Source of the DNA: Mermis nigrescens
Taxonomy: Eukaryota; Nematoda; Enoplea; Mermithida; Mermithidae
NCBI GenBank assembly: GCA_036768485.1
Contig: JAVLUZ010000142.1
Location: 13,611,814 to 13,675,813 of the forward strand
Length of the DNA stretch: 64,000 bases
Direction: 5' to 3'
The position numbers and the translations under genes are program-made. Below are positions 24,701 through 39,700 of this stretch, in pieces (positions within the stretch are counted from its first letter, which is position 1; every line of letters starts with the position of its first letter). The notes under the pieces are model-generated. The model did not search any database, had not been told where the DNA came from, and saw nothing but the letters and a program-made list of their open reading frames with translations.

Positions 24701-27700
24701 GGGTATCTTTTTATTGCGTAAGTGGTTAATGATTATTATCGATTAAAATTTGCAAAAATGTGCAATAATATATGTACACATTACTTACTACGAAATATCG
24801 ATAAAAACATTCTGAATAAGTCCAGGGGCGGATTTAAGGGCGGGCGGCCGCCCTCCCGGCTCAAAACAGTTGGCGAGATAAAGAATGGATATGTAATTCG
24901 CAATGATTTTTGACCGTCAGCAACCATAATTTCTCAAAATTTCTCCTGCGCTTTGCTTGGGATAATGGCATTCATTTTCTTCCTGGGCGATCTGGAAGCC
25001 ATTTTTTGCTCATGGAATAGGTTTGAAAACAATTTCACAGCAGAAGCATCTATTTGAGTATATTTTCTTATATTTTCAAGCATAAATTTTCGGCCTTTTG
25101 CGTCAAATGCTACAAATACAGGAAATCGTGGAATAAATCAAGCTTTCAAACTTATAAACGCACTTCACCCTCACTTTCTTGAATTTTCCGGCGCTTGGCG
25201 CCAAATTTTCGCTAAATTTGAAGAAATTTAATGATTTTTCGGACGAATTTGTCGAAAATTTCGAAATGTTTCGAAAAAATGTTGTGTCAAAAGTGATTTT
25301 AAATAGAAGTAGACAAGGCAAAACGCCTAAAAACGCTATTTCGCACTTGAAGGGCAAATTTTTAGACTTATTTCCGGCTGTTTTGGAAAAGTTTTGGTAC
25401 CGCTCTCCGCCTTAGTAAATCCTAGATCCGCCACTGGATAAGACGAAAGTTTTTCTGATGTAGATCCTCTGAAAATTTTCTTACTTTTTCATATTAGATT
25501 AGCTAATTGCCCTTAATCAATTAATCATTTAATAAACTCGCTCATTTATAAATTTGTATATTTTATTAAAAGTCGCCTTTTTCAGGATTTTTCCCTGAAG
25601 CCAGTAACTTTCGTGCCACAAGCCGAAGAGGGAATTAATATTGCTAAAGATTCCTATTTACTGTACAGACTTCAAACTATTATTCCCACTCATTTGGTAA
25701 GTATTTTTAGTAATTTGATATAGTGCTGTCCGTTTGTTTAATTTTAGTTTAATTTTAGTTTAATTTTAGTAGTACATGCAGTGTTTTTCTGTACTCGGCA
25801 AAGATTTTTGCCGACGTACAAAGACTTTTCGGGACCGTCTTTGTACATGTAAAAACGGACCTTTTACAAAAAACACTGTCATGACGTGATTTCAAGACTT
25901 TTAGCAATTGCCCATTCAAGGTCGAGCGCTCTTACCCTTAGAAAATTGGGCATTTTACTACTTATCGGCTAAAGTGCATAAACGCAGATGTCCATTGATT
26001 TTGCAATCATTGCCTAAATTGGCATATTTATCTTAATTATATTAATTATTTTCACGAATTGAAGCTTGTGTTTTTAGTTGTATTAGATCATTTAAAGATT
26101 CCAATTTATCGCACAACTTCAGACGATTTTGTCCGTAGATGCACAACATGTTCGATCTGGGGGTCAGCCGGTATGGAGGGTCAAAATTTGGGCTTTTCTG
26201 GGCCAAAATGGCCTCAAAAACTGGTATAAGCGCCAAAATAGCGGTAAAACTAACGTTATTACAATGTTTCTGGTCCACTTTTAGCACTATTGAAGAAAAT
26301 TTTCGATTTCTTCCGTTTTCTGCATTGATTTTGCCTCATTTTCCTGAGAAAATTTCCCATTCTTTCCTATTGGGGTCCAGACCTCCCTAAACCCTTCCCC
26401 ACGCGCATGTCTGATTGTGTCCACTCAATTGGTAAAACAAGATTTAGTAATTCGATATGAGTATGTACATGCCATTCGTAGTTTCCCAAGGTCGAAAGTT
26501 CAGATGTGGGTGAAATCCCAAAATTTGAGACTACTAAATTTAGAGTTCTAGCCTTTTTTGCAGGTCAAATATGAAAAATGGCTAAAACATCCTATATAAC
26601 ATGTTTAAATGTGGAATACTGCATTTTTAACTACTTTTTATCCCATTCTGATTAGTTTCGTCACTCTTTTAAGTAAAAATATAAGAATTTATCGAAAATT
26701 TTGACTTTTCAGATCATTTTGACTTCATTCTAGCTATTTTATTGGTAAACAAAACAGAAATGTACTAGTCGGCGCGAAGCGCCAAAAACTTTTAACATCT
26801 TCGCTGCTTTTGTACCCAAAAATCATTGCAGAAAATATTCGATAGCTCAAAATCGTCTGACAGTGATTCAAGTCTCGGACCCTGAGGTGGGGGTAATACC
26901 CCCTCACTACCCCTATTGGAATTTGTGATGCCGTTCGCCAAATTTTGATAGCACGTGCCGTCCGTAATGTCAGAATTTCGGTAAGTACCACTGAAGGTCA
27001 ACCGTTCTTGTTATTAAAAAATTGGGCTCTTTCTTACTTATCTGCTAAAGTACGCATGTGTCACTCGATTTTACATACAATCGCTGCTTAACTTGGTCCA
27101 TCGATGTTAGATATAATAAATTATTTTCATTGATCGAAGACTGGATTTCAATCAATAAATTTGGTCCTGGTTACCAAATCACTCTTACTTTCCTGACTTC
27201 TTCATTTTATTTTGAGCTGATTTACGCATAGGTTTTTATATTCGAATTGTATGAGGAAAATCCGTTGGACGGCTGTTCGAACGCATTGCAAAAAATTGGA
27301 TGCGCCCTTTTGACCCCTGCGCCGAGGCCAAACGACGGTTGTTTTGTTTTGGACATCTTTGATCTTAATTACGTCAATTGTGGGACTTTAGCAGGTTGGC
27401 CTTGTCAAAATTTATTTGAAATGTTTTATTTACCTGTATTTGTACATACGTGCGTATAGGGCCGTAGGGCTGTATCCAGGGGGAGCGGAGGGCCTGTCCC
27501 CCCGAAATGGGGGGAATTTTTGTTTCTTCCAAGGGTCCCTCAAAGGGAAAAATGGAAAATTGGCGAAGTGCGTCTGAGATATCGCCAAAACAGGTTTTTA
27601 GCGTACTTCCGAGCTAGTAAACTCAAAATTTTCTCGGCGCTGCGCGCCGGATTTATTGTTTATGTATAGTTTTGTCTTCTAAACCGCTAAAAATTGCTCA

Positions 27701-30700
27701 AATTTGAGTTAGACATAGAGAGCATGTCAATTTTTTTCTAGCGCTGTGCGCCTGATTTATTGTTTAGCTATAGTTTTTGCTTTCTAGCTCACTCAAAACA
27801 GCTCAAATTTGAGTTATGACATGGGAAACATGAAATTTTTCTAGCGCTTGGCGCCGTATTTATTGTTTATATATGTTTTTTGTCTTCTATCCCGCTGAAA
27901 ATTGCTCAAATTTGAACTTGACATGCAGAATATGTCAATTTTTTGGCGCTTGGCGCCAAATTATTCATTATCCGTATTGTTTTTCTCTGTAATGCACAAT
28001 GATTAAGTACAAAGGCAAGGGATAAGAAATAATTCGTCGATTAAGTGATGGGAAATCAGCTTAAATGATAAATTTGCTGGAATAGAGTGGAAATTTTTCA
28101 ATTTTTTGTTGAAATTTTTCTTCACCATCGTATAGAGCTCGCCGAGATACGCTCAAAACTGCTTTTATTTTCACGTATCTCCTAATAGTTCTCGAGATAT
28201 CTGGACTCAAAAATTTTCATCCCCGCTCCCCCGAAATCAAATCCTGGTTACGGGCCTGCGTGCGTACGCAATAGCTTAATGCGTTGTTCGTTCCTCAAAA
28301 TTTTTGTCACCCGTTTTCACTAGATGTGTGACTGAAATTCTGATGATATGCTTCGCGTTAAAGAAAGCTGATTTCAGGAATATATCGTAGTAGAACTCGG
28401 CTCAGAGGGTTGAGCATTATTCCACTTGTACCTGTGGCGTTGAAATATGAACAATTCTAAAAAGTAGTTACTGCCCTGAAGTTTATACGTAAATGCAGAA
28501 GTCTATGTTTTTGTGTTAAATTTTGGCTGATATTTCTTGGCATATATTGAAACGCACAAACTTATCAGGTTCAACAGATTCGAGCTTAGTTGTGCGGTTG
28601 GATAAAGTGTAGTGTATTTTCCCATAGTAGTCAAGTCGCTGTTCATTTATCAGTCCAGTCATATTACTTGCACTGACCAAAATATTTTACCTACGTTATA
28701 TAGACTTCAAGCAAATTACTATGTAAACTAAGAATGTGTCCTCTTGTATCTTTTGTGATACAAATGCACATTTATCACTTGTCGTAATTCCATTTATCAT
28801 GAGACATAACAACAAACACACGTTCAAAATTTAAATTTGTTCTTACACAATTCTTCGGTGTATGCTTAAAAACTAAACTTTTTTGTATGACAGGTCAGAC
28901 TCATGGGTGGCGGCATTGAAATTCTGGGGGTGCAAGATTTTTCAAATGTCAAAAAATTGCCTTAAAAATGGTGATATGGCGAAAAACCTAATTTTTCAAC
29001 GTTTCTCATCGAGCACTATTCATTGGCATTAAAAAATTGCGGAGAAACAAAAAATTCCAAAAATTGAATTCTCGGGATATTTTGCTTTCTGGGGGGGGGG
29101 GGGTGGTGCATACCCCCAAACCCCAACGCCCAGGTATGGTCAGACTGCCCTGCGTGGTTGCTTCGTTTTGGGTCAATTCGGTTGAACCCCAATAGGCCGT
29201 CTTTGGATCCACTTTTAGGTAAGGCAAGGATATGACGACATTAACGCTCGTTGCACATTTTTTTGGCAGAAATTTTAACAATTTTCAGCTTTTCATTGCA
29301 AATTTTTTTAAAACATTCTTCTGCAAAGCTTTATTATTTTTAATTTTTCGCGATATTCTCTTCTTAAATTTTTGGCATTTCTAGCGAAAACGAGGTATGT
29401 ATATAAGCTTCTAAAATTGTACTAACACTTTGGTTCATGTGTCATTCACACAAGAAAGGCGTTTCTTTTTTGGGCAACAATATGAGCAAAACTTTTTCTC
29501 CCTTTGTTTTTCCTGTGTTCGATTGGCTGCCCTGTTTTAGCTTGCAATGGCATGTAACGAAATTATATCAGACAGTGTTTAATATTGTTTTTAATACGTA
29601 GTAGCAGCACTGAGATGAGTTGATTTCGCAGAATTCATTTACGTTTACCCTAAATTTTTGTGAAATTGCCTGATCGGTTGAACTTATTCTATATTCAGTA
29701 GGTACCTACCTACTTAACGTATATATTTAGTACAATTAGCTGAAGGAGCATATTTTCCCAAGTAAAATTCCAAAATTCGGGACCAGTAAATCTAGGGTTC
29801 GGGTTTTTTTGCGAGTCGAATGCGAAAAACGATTTAAACATCCTAAACGAAATGTTTAATGAGAAAAAATTTTTATCATGTACTTCTTATCCAATTCTGA
29901 CTCGTTTCGTCACTTTTATCGGTAAAAATCGGAAATTTCAACTTTTTAGATAATTTTAACTTCATTCTAGGCATTTTATGGGTAAACGGGACATAAATGT
30001 GATTAGTCGGCGCAAAGCGAAGAAAAAATTTTCAAATCTTTGCTACTTTCGTCCCTAAAAATCATGCAGTAAGCTCGATTGTTCGAAATCGGCTGACAGT
30101 GACTTGATTCTTCCCTAATGAACATACGTGATGGAGTATTAATAAACGTTTATTATTCTTAGCACGCTTAGTAGTGACATTTGGAAGGTTTTTGGTTAGA
30201 GATAACTATTTTTCGATTGTGTCCTTTTGACTTCTACATAATTATACACTATTTTTCTTTAGGTTGGTATGTACATAAATTTTGAATTGCCCCTATTAAA
30301 TGTATATGTTTGATCTCGCTCATTTCCTTTGCCAAGTAGGCCTGACTTGTTCTAAGCATCATAATGTACATACGACGGGTGTCCCATAAGTCCATAACTT
30401 TTTATGAGAGACAATAGCTAGTTATGTACCAACAAACATTGCATTTTTTAGTATAGTCATCATACATGCTATAGCACTTAAGCTAGTTCCTCCTACGCCT
30501 TTCTACACCAATCAGCCTAAATATTACAGGTTAAATATTTGACCACACTATAACCTTAGGTATTGCTTCATGAAAACATGCAAATATTTTTTCTCAGAAG
30601 TATTACTTCAAATTCTCAAACAGAGCAACCTAAGAAACTTGTGCTGTGAGAGCTAGGGCATCGCCAAATAACGAAAGCAAGCCCTTGGTTCGTATGGTCT

Positions 30701-33700
30701 GCTGTTTTTCTCCGAATCATATCAATGAGTCAAAGACTCATCTCTTGTGAATCTATCGGTAAAATTCTCAGTTTCATCTTGAAACTTGTAATTCAAAGCT
30801 AAAATTGATTATGTAATTTGCTGATTATGGTCAAGAGTCAACAGTTTGGGGATCCAGCGGGCACTAATCCCGGAGAAGCCGAAGTCATCTCCTAAGAATT
30901 TCTTGGCTGTTTGTTTTGATATATCCAAGGTGTAAGCTACCAGACAATATTTAATTCACCGACCGCCTCCCAACAGGTTTCTCATGGGTTGAGCATTTTC
31001 GTGTTTCAGCACTTGTATTGGAGCGCCAGGACAACAGTCATTTTGGAATGGCTCACTGCCAGCCTTAGACAGCGCTACCCAAAGTTAACAATGCAAAATC
31101 ATAGGTCATTTTCGTCATAGACCTCCCGCAAATTTAATTGATTTCCGGCTGATTTAATATCGAGTTATATTCAATAGTGAATAGCACATCGTTTCTCAAT
31201 AAGCAAATTTTTCGACGTCATCACAAATTTGAATTACAAAATAAACAATATCTCTTTACACAATCGAGTCATATGATTCAAATTCGGTATACGTCCACGA
31301 TGACATGATGCGTACCAAGAAACAATACTTCATGATTCTTAGAAAGTAACAGGTCTCAGAAAGCTGAGGACTTAAGTAATACCCCTCGTATATGCGTAAG
31401 AGGAATGCGAATTACATAGATTCAATTTTTATTGTCTTTTGTTATTAATTTATTATCTATTTACTTAACCACGCTTGATTTATTATTGTCACTGTTCTTT
31501 TCTTTTTACAGTTTATTATTCGATAATCCACCCCTTTGTGGATAGCGTTGTTAAATTAGACGCGAATAGAACGTTTGACCGCTTTTGGATGCCGTCGCGT
31601 GCGCTAGATATAGGTCACAGAGGAGTCGGTAAATCATTCATGATGTAAGCTGGGATTTCCCTTCAATTTTACCTTTTAAATTTATGTATATTTGTCATTT
31701 TCATTGATTAGTCCTAAAACTTGAATTTCGGCACGATTTAATGCATTGCAAAGAAACGGAAAATGTATTTCATCTGAGTGCTAAAATTATTATTTTTCAA
31801 TTAGCTTATATTAATTGATTTCATTATATTTTCCATAATATTCAATTATTTGCAATGTGGCCCTGAACGGGGTACCATTCATCTCTAGAAATACCGCCTT
31901 TCGATGCATTGGTTAAAAATTTACTTTTGATTATTAGATTCGCTTCATTATAAGCAGAAATGAAACAGCACGTATGCATGGTGTAAGAGCCAGGCACGTA
32001 GCTGGCTGACCTATTTGGGTGGGCACTTCCAATTTTATGGGGGGCCAACTCCAATGTTTGGGGAGGACTAAGCCCAAAAAGGCCAAAATTAGCACAAAAT
32101 AACGTTTAAGAAGTCCTATTTTTCTGGATTTTCGGGGGTTGGAACCCCCACCCATTCCCCCTCAGAGATACGTGCCTGCTAAGAGCGCAAGTTTTTGCCG
32201 AAAATTCGGGAGGGAAGAGGTTTGTTATTGTATATACCAGGATTTCTCAAGGACTGATCCAAATTTATTTCGGTATTAGATACATTCATATCTCTTTATT
32301 ATGGAGCCGGTCTAACGACCCGATTTTCAACCATGCGTAATTTTGACTAATGTCTTTTTTATTTAGTCATTCATTTTTGTTTAATCGCAGCTATTTTACT
32401 ATTCGCTTCTTTAATTTATTCTTTTTTCGTGTAGTCTGTTGTTCGCTTTGTTTATCTGCTTACTCTCGTTCGCGTAAGTTCGTGGTTAGCTGACAACCAG
32501 AATAACTCAGTGCATAGTTTATGCGCAGGAAACTTAGTTTACATATGTGTTATTGAACGTATGACACGCTTTCCGTACAAGAGAACATTAAAATGTTAAA
32601 CGGCCATAGTTTCCCATCGTCGAAAGTTCAGGGAGTGAAATCTCAAAATTTGGGACCACTAAATTTAGAGTTCTAGCATTTTTTGTAGGCCAAATATGAA
32701 AAATGGTTAAAACATCCCAGATAACTTGTTTTAATGTGGAAAACTGCATTTTTTGCATTTTTGTCCAATTCTGACTAGTTTCGTCACATTTGTAAGTAAA
32801 AAATAAAAGAATTCATCGAAGATTTGGACTTTTCAGATCAACGGAAATGTACTAGTCGTGCGAAGCGCCGAAAAATTTTTAACATTTGCTACTTTCGTGC
32901 CCGAAAATCATGCAGAAATGTTTGATAGCTTAAAATCGTCTGACAGTGATTCGAGTCTTGGACCCTCAGGTAGGGGTGATACTCCCTCACCTCGCCTGTG
33001 GGAATATGTGTGAAGGGCTATCTAAAAACGCAAGCTTACAAGGAAGAGATCGCAACGTCGCCTATTTGTATGTAATTCTCTAAAGGCGCACTTTAATAGA
33101 TATAGTGCGTTCAGAGCCAGAAAGAGCCAAAATACTAAATGAGACGCTTGGATTTTTAGGCGTATCATCTATAATATAATATAACATTTCTGCAAGAAGA
33201 GAATTCGAACACCTTTTCATCCATCGTTAATAACAACTTTGCACGAGGTACATTTACAGAGGATGCTAAGATTTCCCCGCTTATAGTTGACCTTATTCCT
33301 AATCGGTTGAAGTAATGACTCTTATCTTTCTCCCACTTTCGGGCATAAATGGCGAAGTCATTTCATATGTCTTATGCTATTTTAAATTAAAAATATAAGG
33401 TCAAGCTTTCCTCTCCTTCGCAATACGGTCAACTATCTTCCGATCCAAAATTTTGAGCTGTTGTTACAAAGTAGATTACATAGTATTTACATATACATAT
33501 GGTTGGTTAGTAAGCAGCGCTAATAAAATATTTTGGGGCCAAATCAAAACGTTTTGACTTTTTCAATTATTTACGTTTGACATATTTACATGTAAAGTGT
33601 CTAAAATTCTTGATCGGATTCTCCAATCATTTTCATTGTTTTTAAAGTCTGGCCGAATCAACTAATTAAAAATTATGTACGACCTACTTATATACACATA

Positions 33701-36700
33701 TTGTTTCAGTATGATACCCGTGCACTTTGAGTGTTGGGTGGGAGCTGATTGTCTGGCTCTTATAGAAAACCTAAGGAACTTGTGCTTTTCGAGTAGAGCT
33801 AATCAAATTCAAAAATTAGCGTGGCATCCTCTGCAAATTGAATAATTGCAATGTATTTCTGTGTAAGAATATTGCATAAGTACGTTGAAATAAATTGTTG
33901 TTTAGCGCTAAACGCCGAAAATTAGCGATTCTAAAAACCTCAAAATAAGAAAAGCAGCCATTATTATCTGTAATAAATCTGAGCATTTTTTAAATAATAG
34001 TCGGCAGGCAGCTAGTGGCGGATCAGAGGATTTTCTGACCGGTAGCGTGACCCAGAATTTTCCTAAAAGTGTCAAACATTTCCCGAAAATTCGTGTATTA
34101 TGCTCAAAGTACTGATTTTTGCGGTCTTTTGATAAACAGAATTATTTCTGATTTTAAAAAAGTAAAAAACTTATGAAATTTTTTGAAAGTTTTTTTGAGA
34201 GAAAAACTCGCAAAATTAATGCAAAAATCGACGCAAATCGCAAACAAACACAATAAATTATTTTAGAGCTACAAACTCTTTGTGCTGTACACAAACTACT
34301 CTTCTGACGTACATTTAAGTTTTTCAGAGCGTCAAGAGAGTCAGTAAATGTCTTTACTGAGTTCTATCACGGTTTTTTTTGTATTCGGCAAAGATTTTTT
34401 CAGATGTACAAAGTCTTTTCGGGACCGTCTTCGTACATTTACAAAGAATTTCGGGAAGACCAAAAGTGTAAAAAAGTCTAAAATTCCTAAAATTTTCGGC
34501 GCTTCGCGCCGAAATGAGTAACTGTTTGTTCTATATCTATTTATAATGGCAGAAATTGCATTTTTGTCATCAGAAACCCAGAAATCGGCTCAAAAACACT
34601 ATCAAAGGGCGAAGAACCCTGTTTTACTACACCGAAAATGCTACTATATCATAAAATAGCACCCAAAAATTTGCATGTTTAAAATGTACAAAGACTTTTG
34701 GGGACCATCTTTATACATTGGCGCGAAGCGCCGAAAAAATCTGAAAAATTATGATATAAATGGCTAAAATGATTAAAAAATACACATCTTTTCTTTGTTG
34801 CGCCCATCTTTTTTTAACGACAGGGGGCGGACACCCCTGGCTCCCTCTAAATCCGACAGTGCAGGCAGCGAATTATGTTATACTTTTGAGCGAGTGAGAC
34901 CAGTCGGGAAAAGAATAGGCGCTTTTTTAATTTTCGTTCATGCGCGAGTCCTATATTGCAGTGCGTTGACTGACGCATAACTCGTTATTAACGCTGTTGA
35001 CATTTTTGGCGATTTGATTTAGTTAGTAGGTACCTGTTTCGTTGTATATGTTGCCGTGACATTCTCTTTTAGAGATGCCTTGGCCCGCGAAAACACAATT
35101 GAGTCGCTAAATCTTGCGGCCCAGCTCGTAATTCCTACATAACGCTAAACATTTATTGCTTTTGTAAATATTCTAGAATCGCCGCATGTTATTTGCTTCA
35201 TACGGTTTTTACAATTTTTCTTTAGATTGAAAATTCGATCATAAATTCTCTTTCAAAAGTTCAATTATTTCTGATACTTAATTATATAGGAATTTCTTTA
35301 ATTGATAAATTATGTTAAAAAACTGATCGAATCTCAGTTTATGATAGCAAACTGACATATTTATATAATCGGCTTTTTATGTAATCATTTTGTTTTTCTA
35401 CTATGAGTAATTTTTCTTCTTTTTTACGCTTCGTTCATTAATTTTATTTAAGAAGACCTAAGTCGTTGCAAATACTTAATTGATATTCGCTGCCTAATCT
35501 TTCTTTTTCTGCCTAATCTTACTATTGTAATGGCATTCGAATTTAAAGTTTATTTTGTGAACTTTCGTTTAGTTTTCTAACTAAGCTAAAGACAAATTTA
35601 TGATCTGTTTTGCATAAGTTTAGGCATAAGTTTTAAAAATTATCTTCGACAGTAAGTCGACAGATCTCGATTTTAGCATTGATCTGATCTATAATTATCG
35701 TAACCTGTCAGCTTACTGTCGCTGAAAATTCTTATAATTTATGCACGAAGTTGCGTGAAACATACTATAGACTTATTTGATACCCCAGCATGTTTCTCGC
35801 TTGTTTTTTAATTTTCTCTCATTTTTCCCCATACGAATTTAAATACTGAGTAATTTTTAATGTTTTTATAACTACAAATGTGTCTAAGAGGACAAATGAC
35901 ATTTTATAATGATGATTGTCTTTAATATGCTTGAGATAACTTTGAACTACTAAAAAAGCTTTTCCACTCATTTGCAAATTGAAAACTTATTAAAATTGTT
36001 GTTGAATATGGAAGAAAATTTAAAAAACTTGTTATAATTCATCCTTAAAATTTGGGTCATGATAATAATTTGATCTCTTTTTACGTTTTTTTGCCTCTGT
36101 AAAATTTCGCTCCGTATGCCATCCATTTTTGCACTTTGATTTCTTTACTTCGTCTACATAAAAAAAGTTGGTTCAGCACTTCTTCAGTGTAATCGCAAAT
36201 ATTGTGCTCAGGATGGTCAAAGAAGTGCTACCTGCATTGTGGATAAATTGTCATTGTGGATAAATTCTAAAATGACGCAGTGCCTTTTTTAACTTTTGCG
36301 AAAACAACGCAAGCATTCTTTCTAATAGTATTTTAATAAGATTTTATTATTTCAGTGAAATCGTGCGAGCTGAATGCAAATTTTCTAATAAAATTTGAGT
36401 TCGCACTTTCAACTCGATTGCTATCGTCCTTCGCCTTTCAAGCATTCGAGTGCTCTCTGTATATTTATAATTATTTTCTTTATTCATCAGTCTTGATTCT
36501 TCTTTTTCACAAAATCGACTTCATAACAGTTTTTGAGGACCGATTCTACAAACGCTAAACAATTTTAGCTGAAGCAAAATAAATATGCATATTGAAAACG
36601 AAAGAAATACGTTTTACTTGGAGGTATTTTAGGGATTATTTCCGTTTTTTTCTCCGTAAATTTCAATGACATAGGGTAGTCCCACTTTCTTATATAAGCG

Positions 36701-39700
36701 TGTAGAGTCATGGGCTAATGTTGGGGTTTACATTGCAGCTTTGTGCTATTTCTTCGATCACCTGCGCCACTAAATTATAGCCTTAACGTGGCTTATTCGA
36801 GCATTAGCAGTTTTTTCATAAAATTAGTAGACTGTTAGACTCAATGCTCTGGGACCCTTTTACATGCAGACGTTGCGATGACTATATGTGCAACTTTTTT
36901 GTGTACAGAAATTAGATCTTGTTGAGTTTGACGTACATTTGAGCAAAGATTTCGTTCCTTTGTTGTATCACGACTTTGACTTATACTGCAAGCCTGAGTC
37001 GAGCATTAGTCACGATTGCGAACCAAATTTTGCATATCGAGTTTACTTGAAAAATTTAAACTTGGCTGAATTGCAAAGGTTCAAGGTGAAAATTCAGCGT
37101 GATTTATCTGCTCATTTATTAAAGTATTGAATATGAAACGTCGTGAATCCCTGTTATTTTCGATCAATTTTACAGAAAAATATAAATGCTGATTTATCTT
37201 AAGCTAAGTAAGCAAATATATATACATGTAATGGCACGAAATTTCGGGTTGGAGGAGTTCCCGACCATGTTTAGCGGGTGGGGTGTTTGACCTTCAATTT
37301 TTGGCCGAAAAACGGCTAAAACCACCTAAAAACGACCGAAACATGCAAGATTTTTCTAAAAATCGGGAAGGGGTCAAAAATTTTCTGGTTTTAGGGGAAT
37401 GGCGTGTGACGAATAACTTCAATTGGGTGGATTTTCCTCATCCCCCTGTTACATGTATGCTTAAGCATATGCTTTTGCCTAATTATCAAAGTATTCAAAA
37501 CGCATGGATTGCTATTATTTTCCATCGCTTGCAGAATTGCATAAATAATATGCATGCATATCCAATCTAAATTGTGCTCACATAGGCCGCGCGTACTTAT
37601 TTGCTGTGTACCCGTGGGTACATAGCAAATTAGGTTTCTTTATTAGCAAATTTTTTTTTAAATTAGGTTTCCCTGCATTTATGTGAAAAGAATGCTTTTC
37701 CAGTAGTTTGGCTTGAGTGAGGTTTACTCTGTAAAGCCTAAAATCGATATATCTTCCCTCAAGTCTTAGTTTAGAACGCTCATTCAACATCAGCTCAAAC
37801 TTAATAAAAATCTTTCTTATGTAAAATTGCTTACACGCATATTACTTAAATTTTCCGCTTGGTGCTCCTGGATGAGAATATGTTTAGAAGAATATGAAAA
37901 ACTGAAACAAGTGATATGACAGTCTGATTTCAATTTTATTTAAGCTTAGTTTAAAATAAATTGAAAACTTTTGAATTAAAAGTGCACATGTATGTTTTTT
38001 TATATTTTCTGCATTCATTTAACCAGTTGTGGGGGGGTGAATGACCTACAATTTTTGGCATAAATCGGCCAAAGAACGCCTAAAAATGGCCAAAAAAATT
38101 GATTTTCCTCAAAAAATCGGTGGGGGTGGGATCGTAAATTTTTCGACTTTGAGGGATGGGGGACGTCCGGCTTTGGGTGGAAGGATCCCCAATCCCACCA
38201 ATTACATGTATGCCCTTGCAGAAATTTTTGCACTCCCTAGAATTCGCAATTTTCCGAAAATTCCCAAAAACTTCCTTAAAATTTGTTGAAAAGGTGCTTT
38301 TCTAAGCGTTTTTAGCTATCTATTTGCCCAAGCTCAAAAGTGTCAGATTTTCGGCGCTTCGCGCCATTCACTCATGTTTTAACTGTATTTTGTCCAATTT
38401 TTCGGTTTTTTCTGATTTTGTTTCGAAATTTTTTGTTTTTATGCTCTAGAAAGATAGAGCATCGTCAGAAACGCCGAAAAACGATGTTTTTGACGCGTAC
38501 CTACCATTTTTAGACCCAAAAAACACTTAATAATTCTACCCCTTCCCCCAGAATTCCCATGTTGTGCATGTATGTTTGTGACAGATTTTGATTCTATTTA
38601 TCGTCAATTTAAAATAAATTGGAAAGTACATTCTATCGAATATACCTGCACAAATATTTCTTTAACTAAGCTCCTCCTGTGAGATTGAAAATTCGGAACG
38701 ACTCTTCGCACGCTTAGCAATTCTGGGGGAGTGAAATCGCCAAAAATTGCCAAAAATGTTACTAAAAATAGAATTCTGGGAGTCTACAGTAATCTGCCGG
38801 GGGTTAACTTCTGGAGGACTCTCCATGCTCGTGTGTGATTCTGACTCTGCAATCTGCAACTGTGAAAATTTGTATGCAGTTATGCAGTCACAACTACTCT
38901 TCTAGTTATTAATTACTATCACGTCTAAAGCACTGTACTTATCGTGCACTGCTTAACTTAGAAGTTACGTAAGGGTTAGACGATTTTGAGTAAAACATTT
39001 GTAAGCTACCAACTATGTATATATTTCGTTTGAAACTGGTCGAGGAGCATTTTTGGGATATTATTTGTTCAATTAAAGAGACATTTGATTGAAGACGTAT
39101 TAGTGACGTCGTTAGCGCTGAAGCCATGCGTGGTATAATGTTTTTGAAATTTTTTCCACGCATTGGCAATTATCCCACGTAAACAATACGTCATGTTTTT
39201 AGTCAGGCAGGTACTAATGTTTGCTTTGAAATAAACATTATATTATTTCAAATTTCAAATTAAAAATTAATCAATTTTTGTTAGTATGAAGCGTAAACCT
39301 GATGAAATCGTAGATATGGACGTGAAATGTTATTACACGAACATATCTTGTGCACAATGCATAATTATACATATGTATATTTAAATTATAAAAATCGAAT
39401 TAAAGCAGTGGCGGTCCCTGCATTTCTGTCAGGGAGGCGAAACCTCCAATTTTCATTTTAGTGTCAAAAATTGTCCGAAAAATCCGTCCATTATTGCTTT
39501 AAATATCGGTCTTTGACCGTCTTTTGACGGACAGAATTGAAAAGTAAGAAATTTTCTTAAGTTTTCTACGGAAACGCGCAAAATTAGTGCCAAAATTGGC
39601 GCAAAACACCAAAAAATATATACTCGAAAAATCAATTTAATAGCCTCAAAAATCCTTGTTCTGTACATAAACAGCTCTTCTGACGCAAAAATAAACTTTT

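Noticed and set aside
27634..27985. CRISPR-like array
   Set aside because: Units are whole 103-bp tandem repeats with diverged copies, not short identical repeats with unique spacers, and the genome is eukaryotic.
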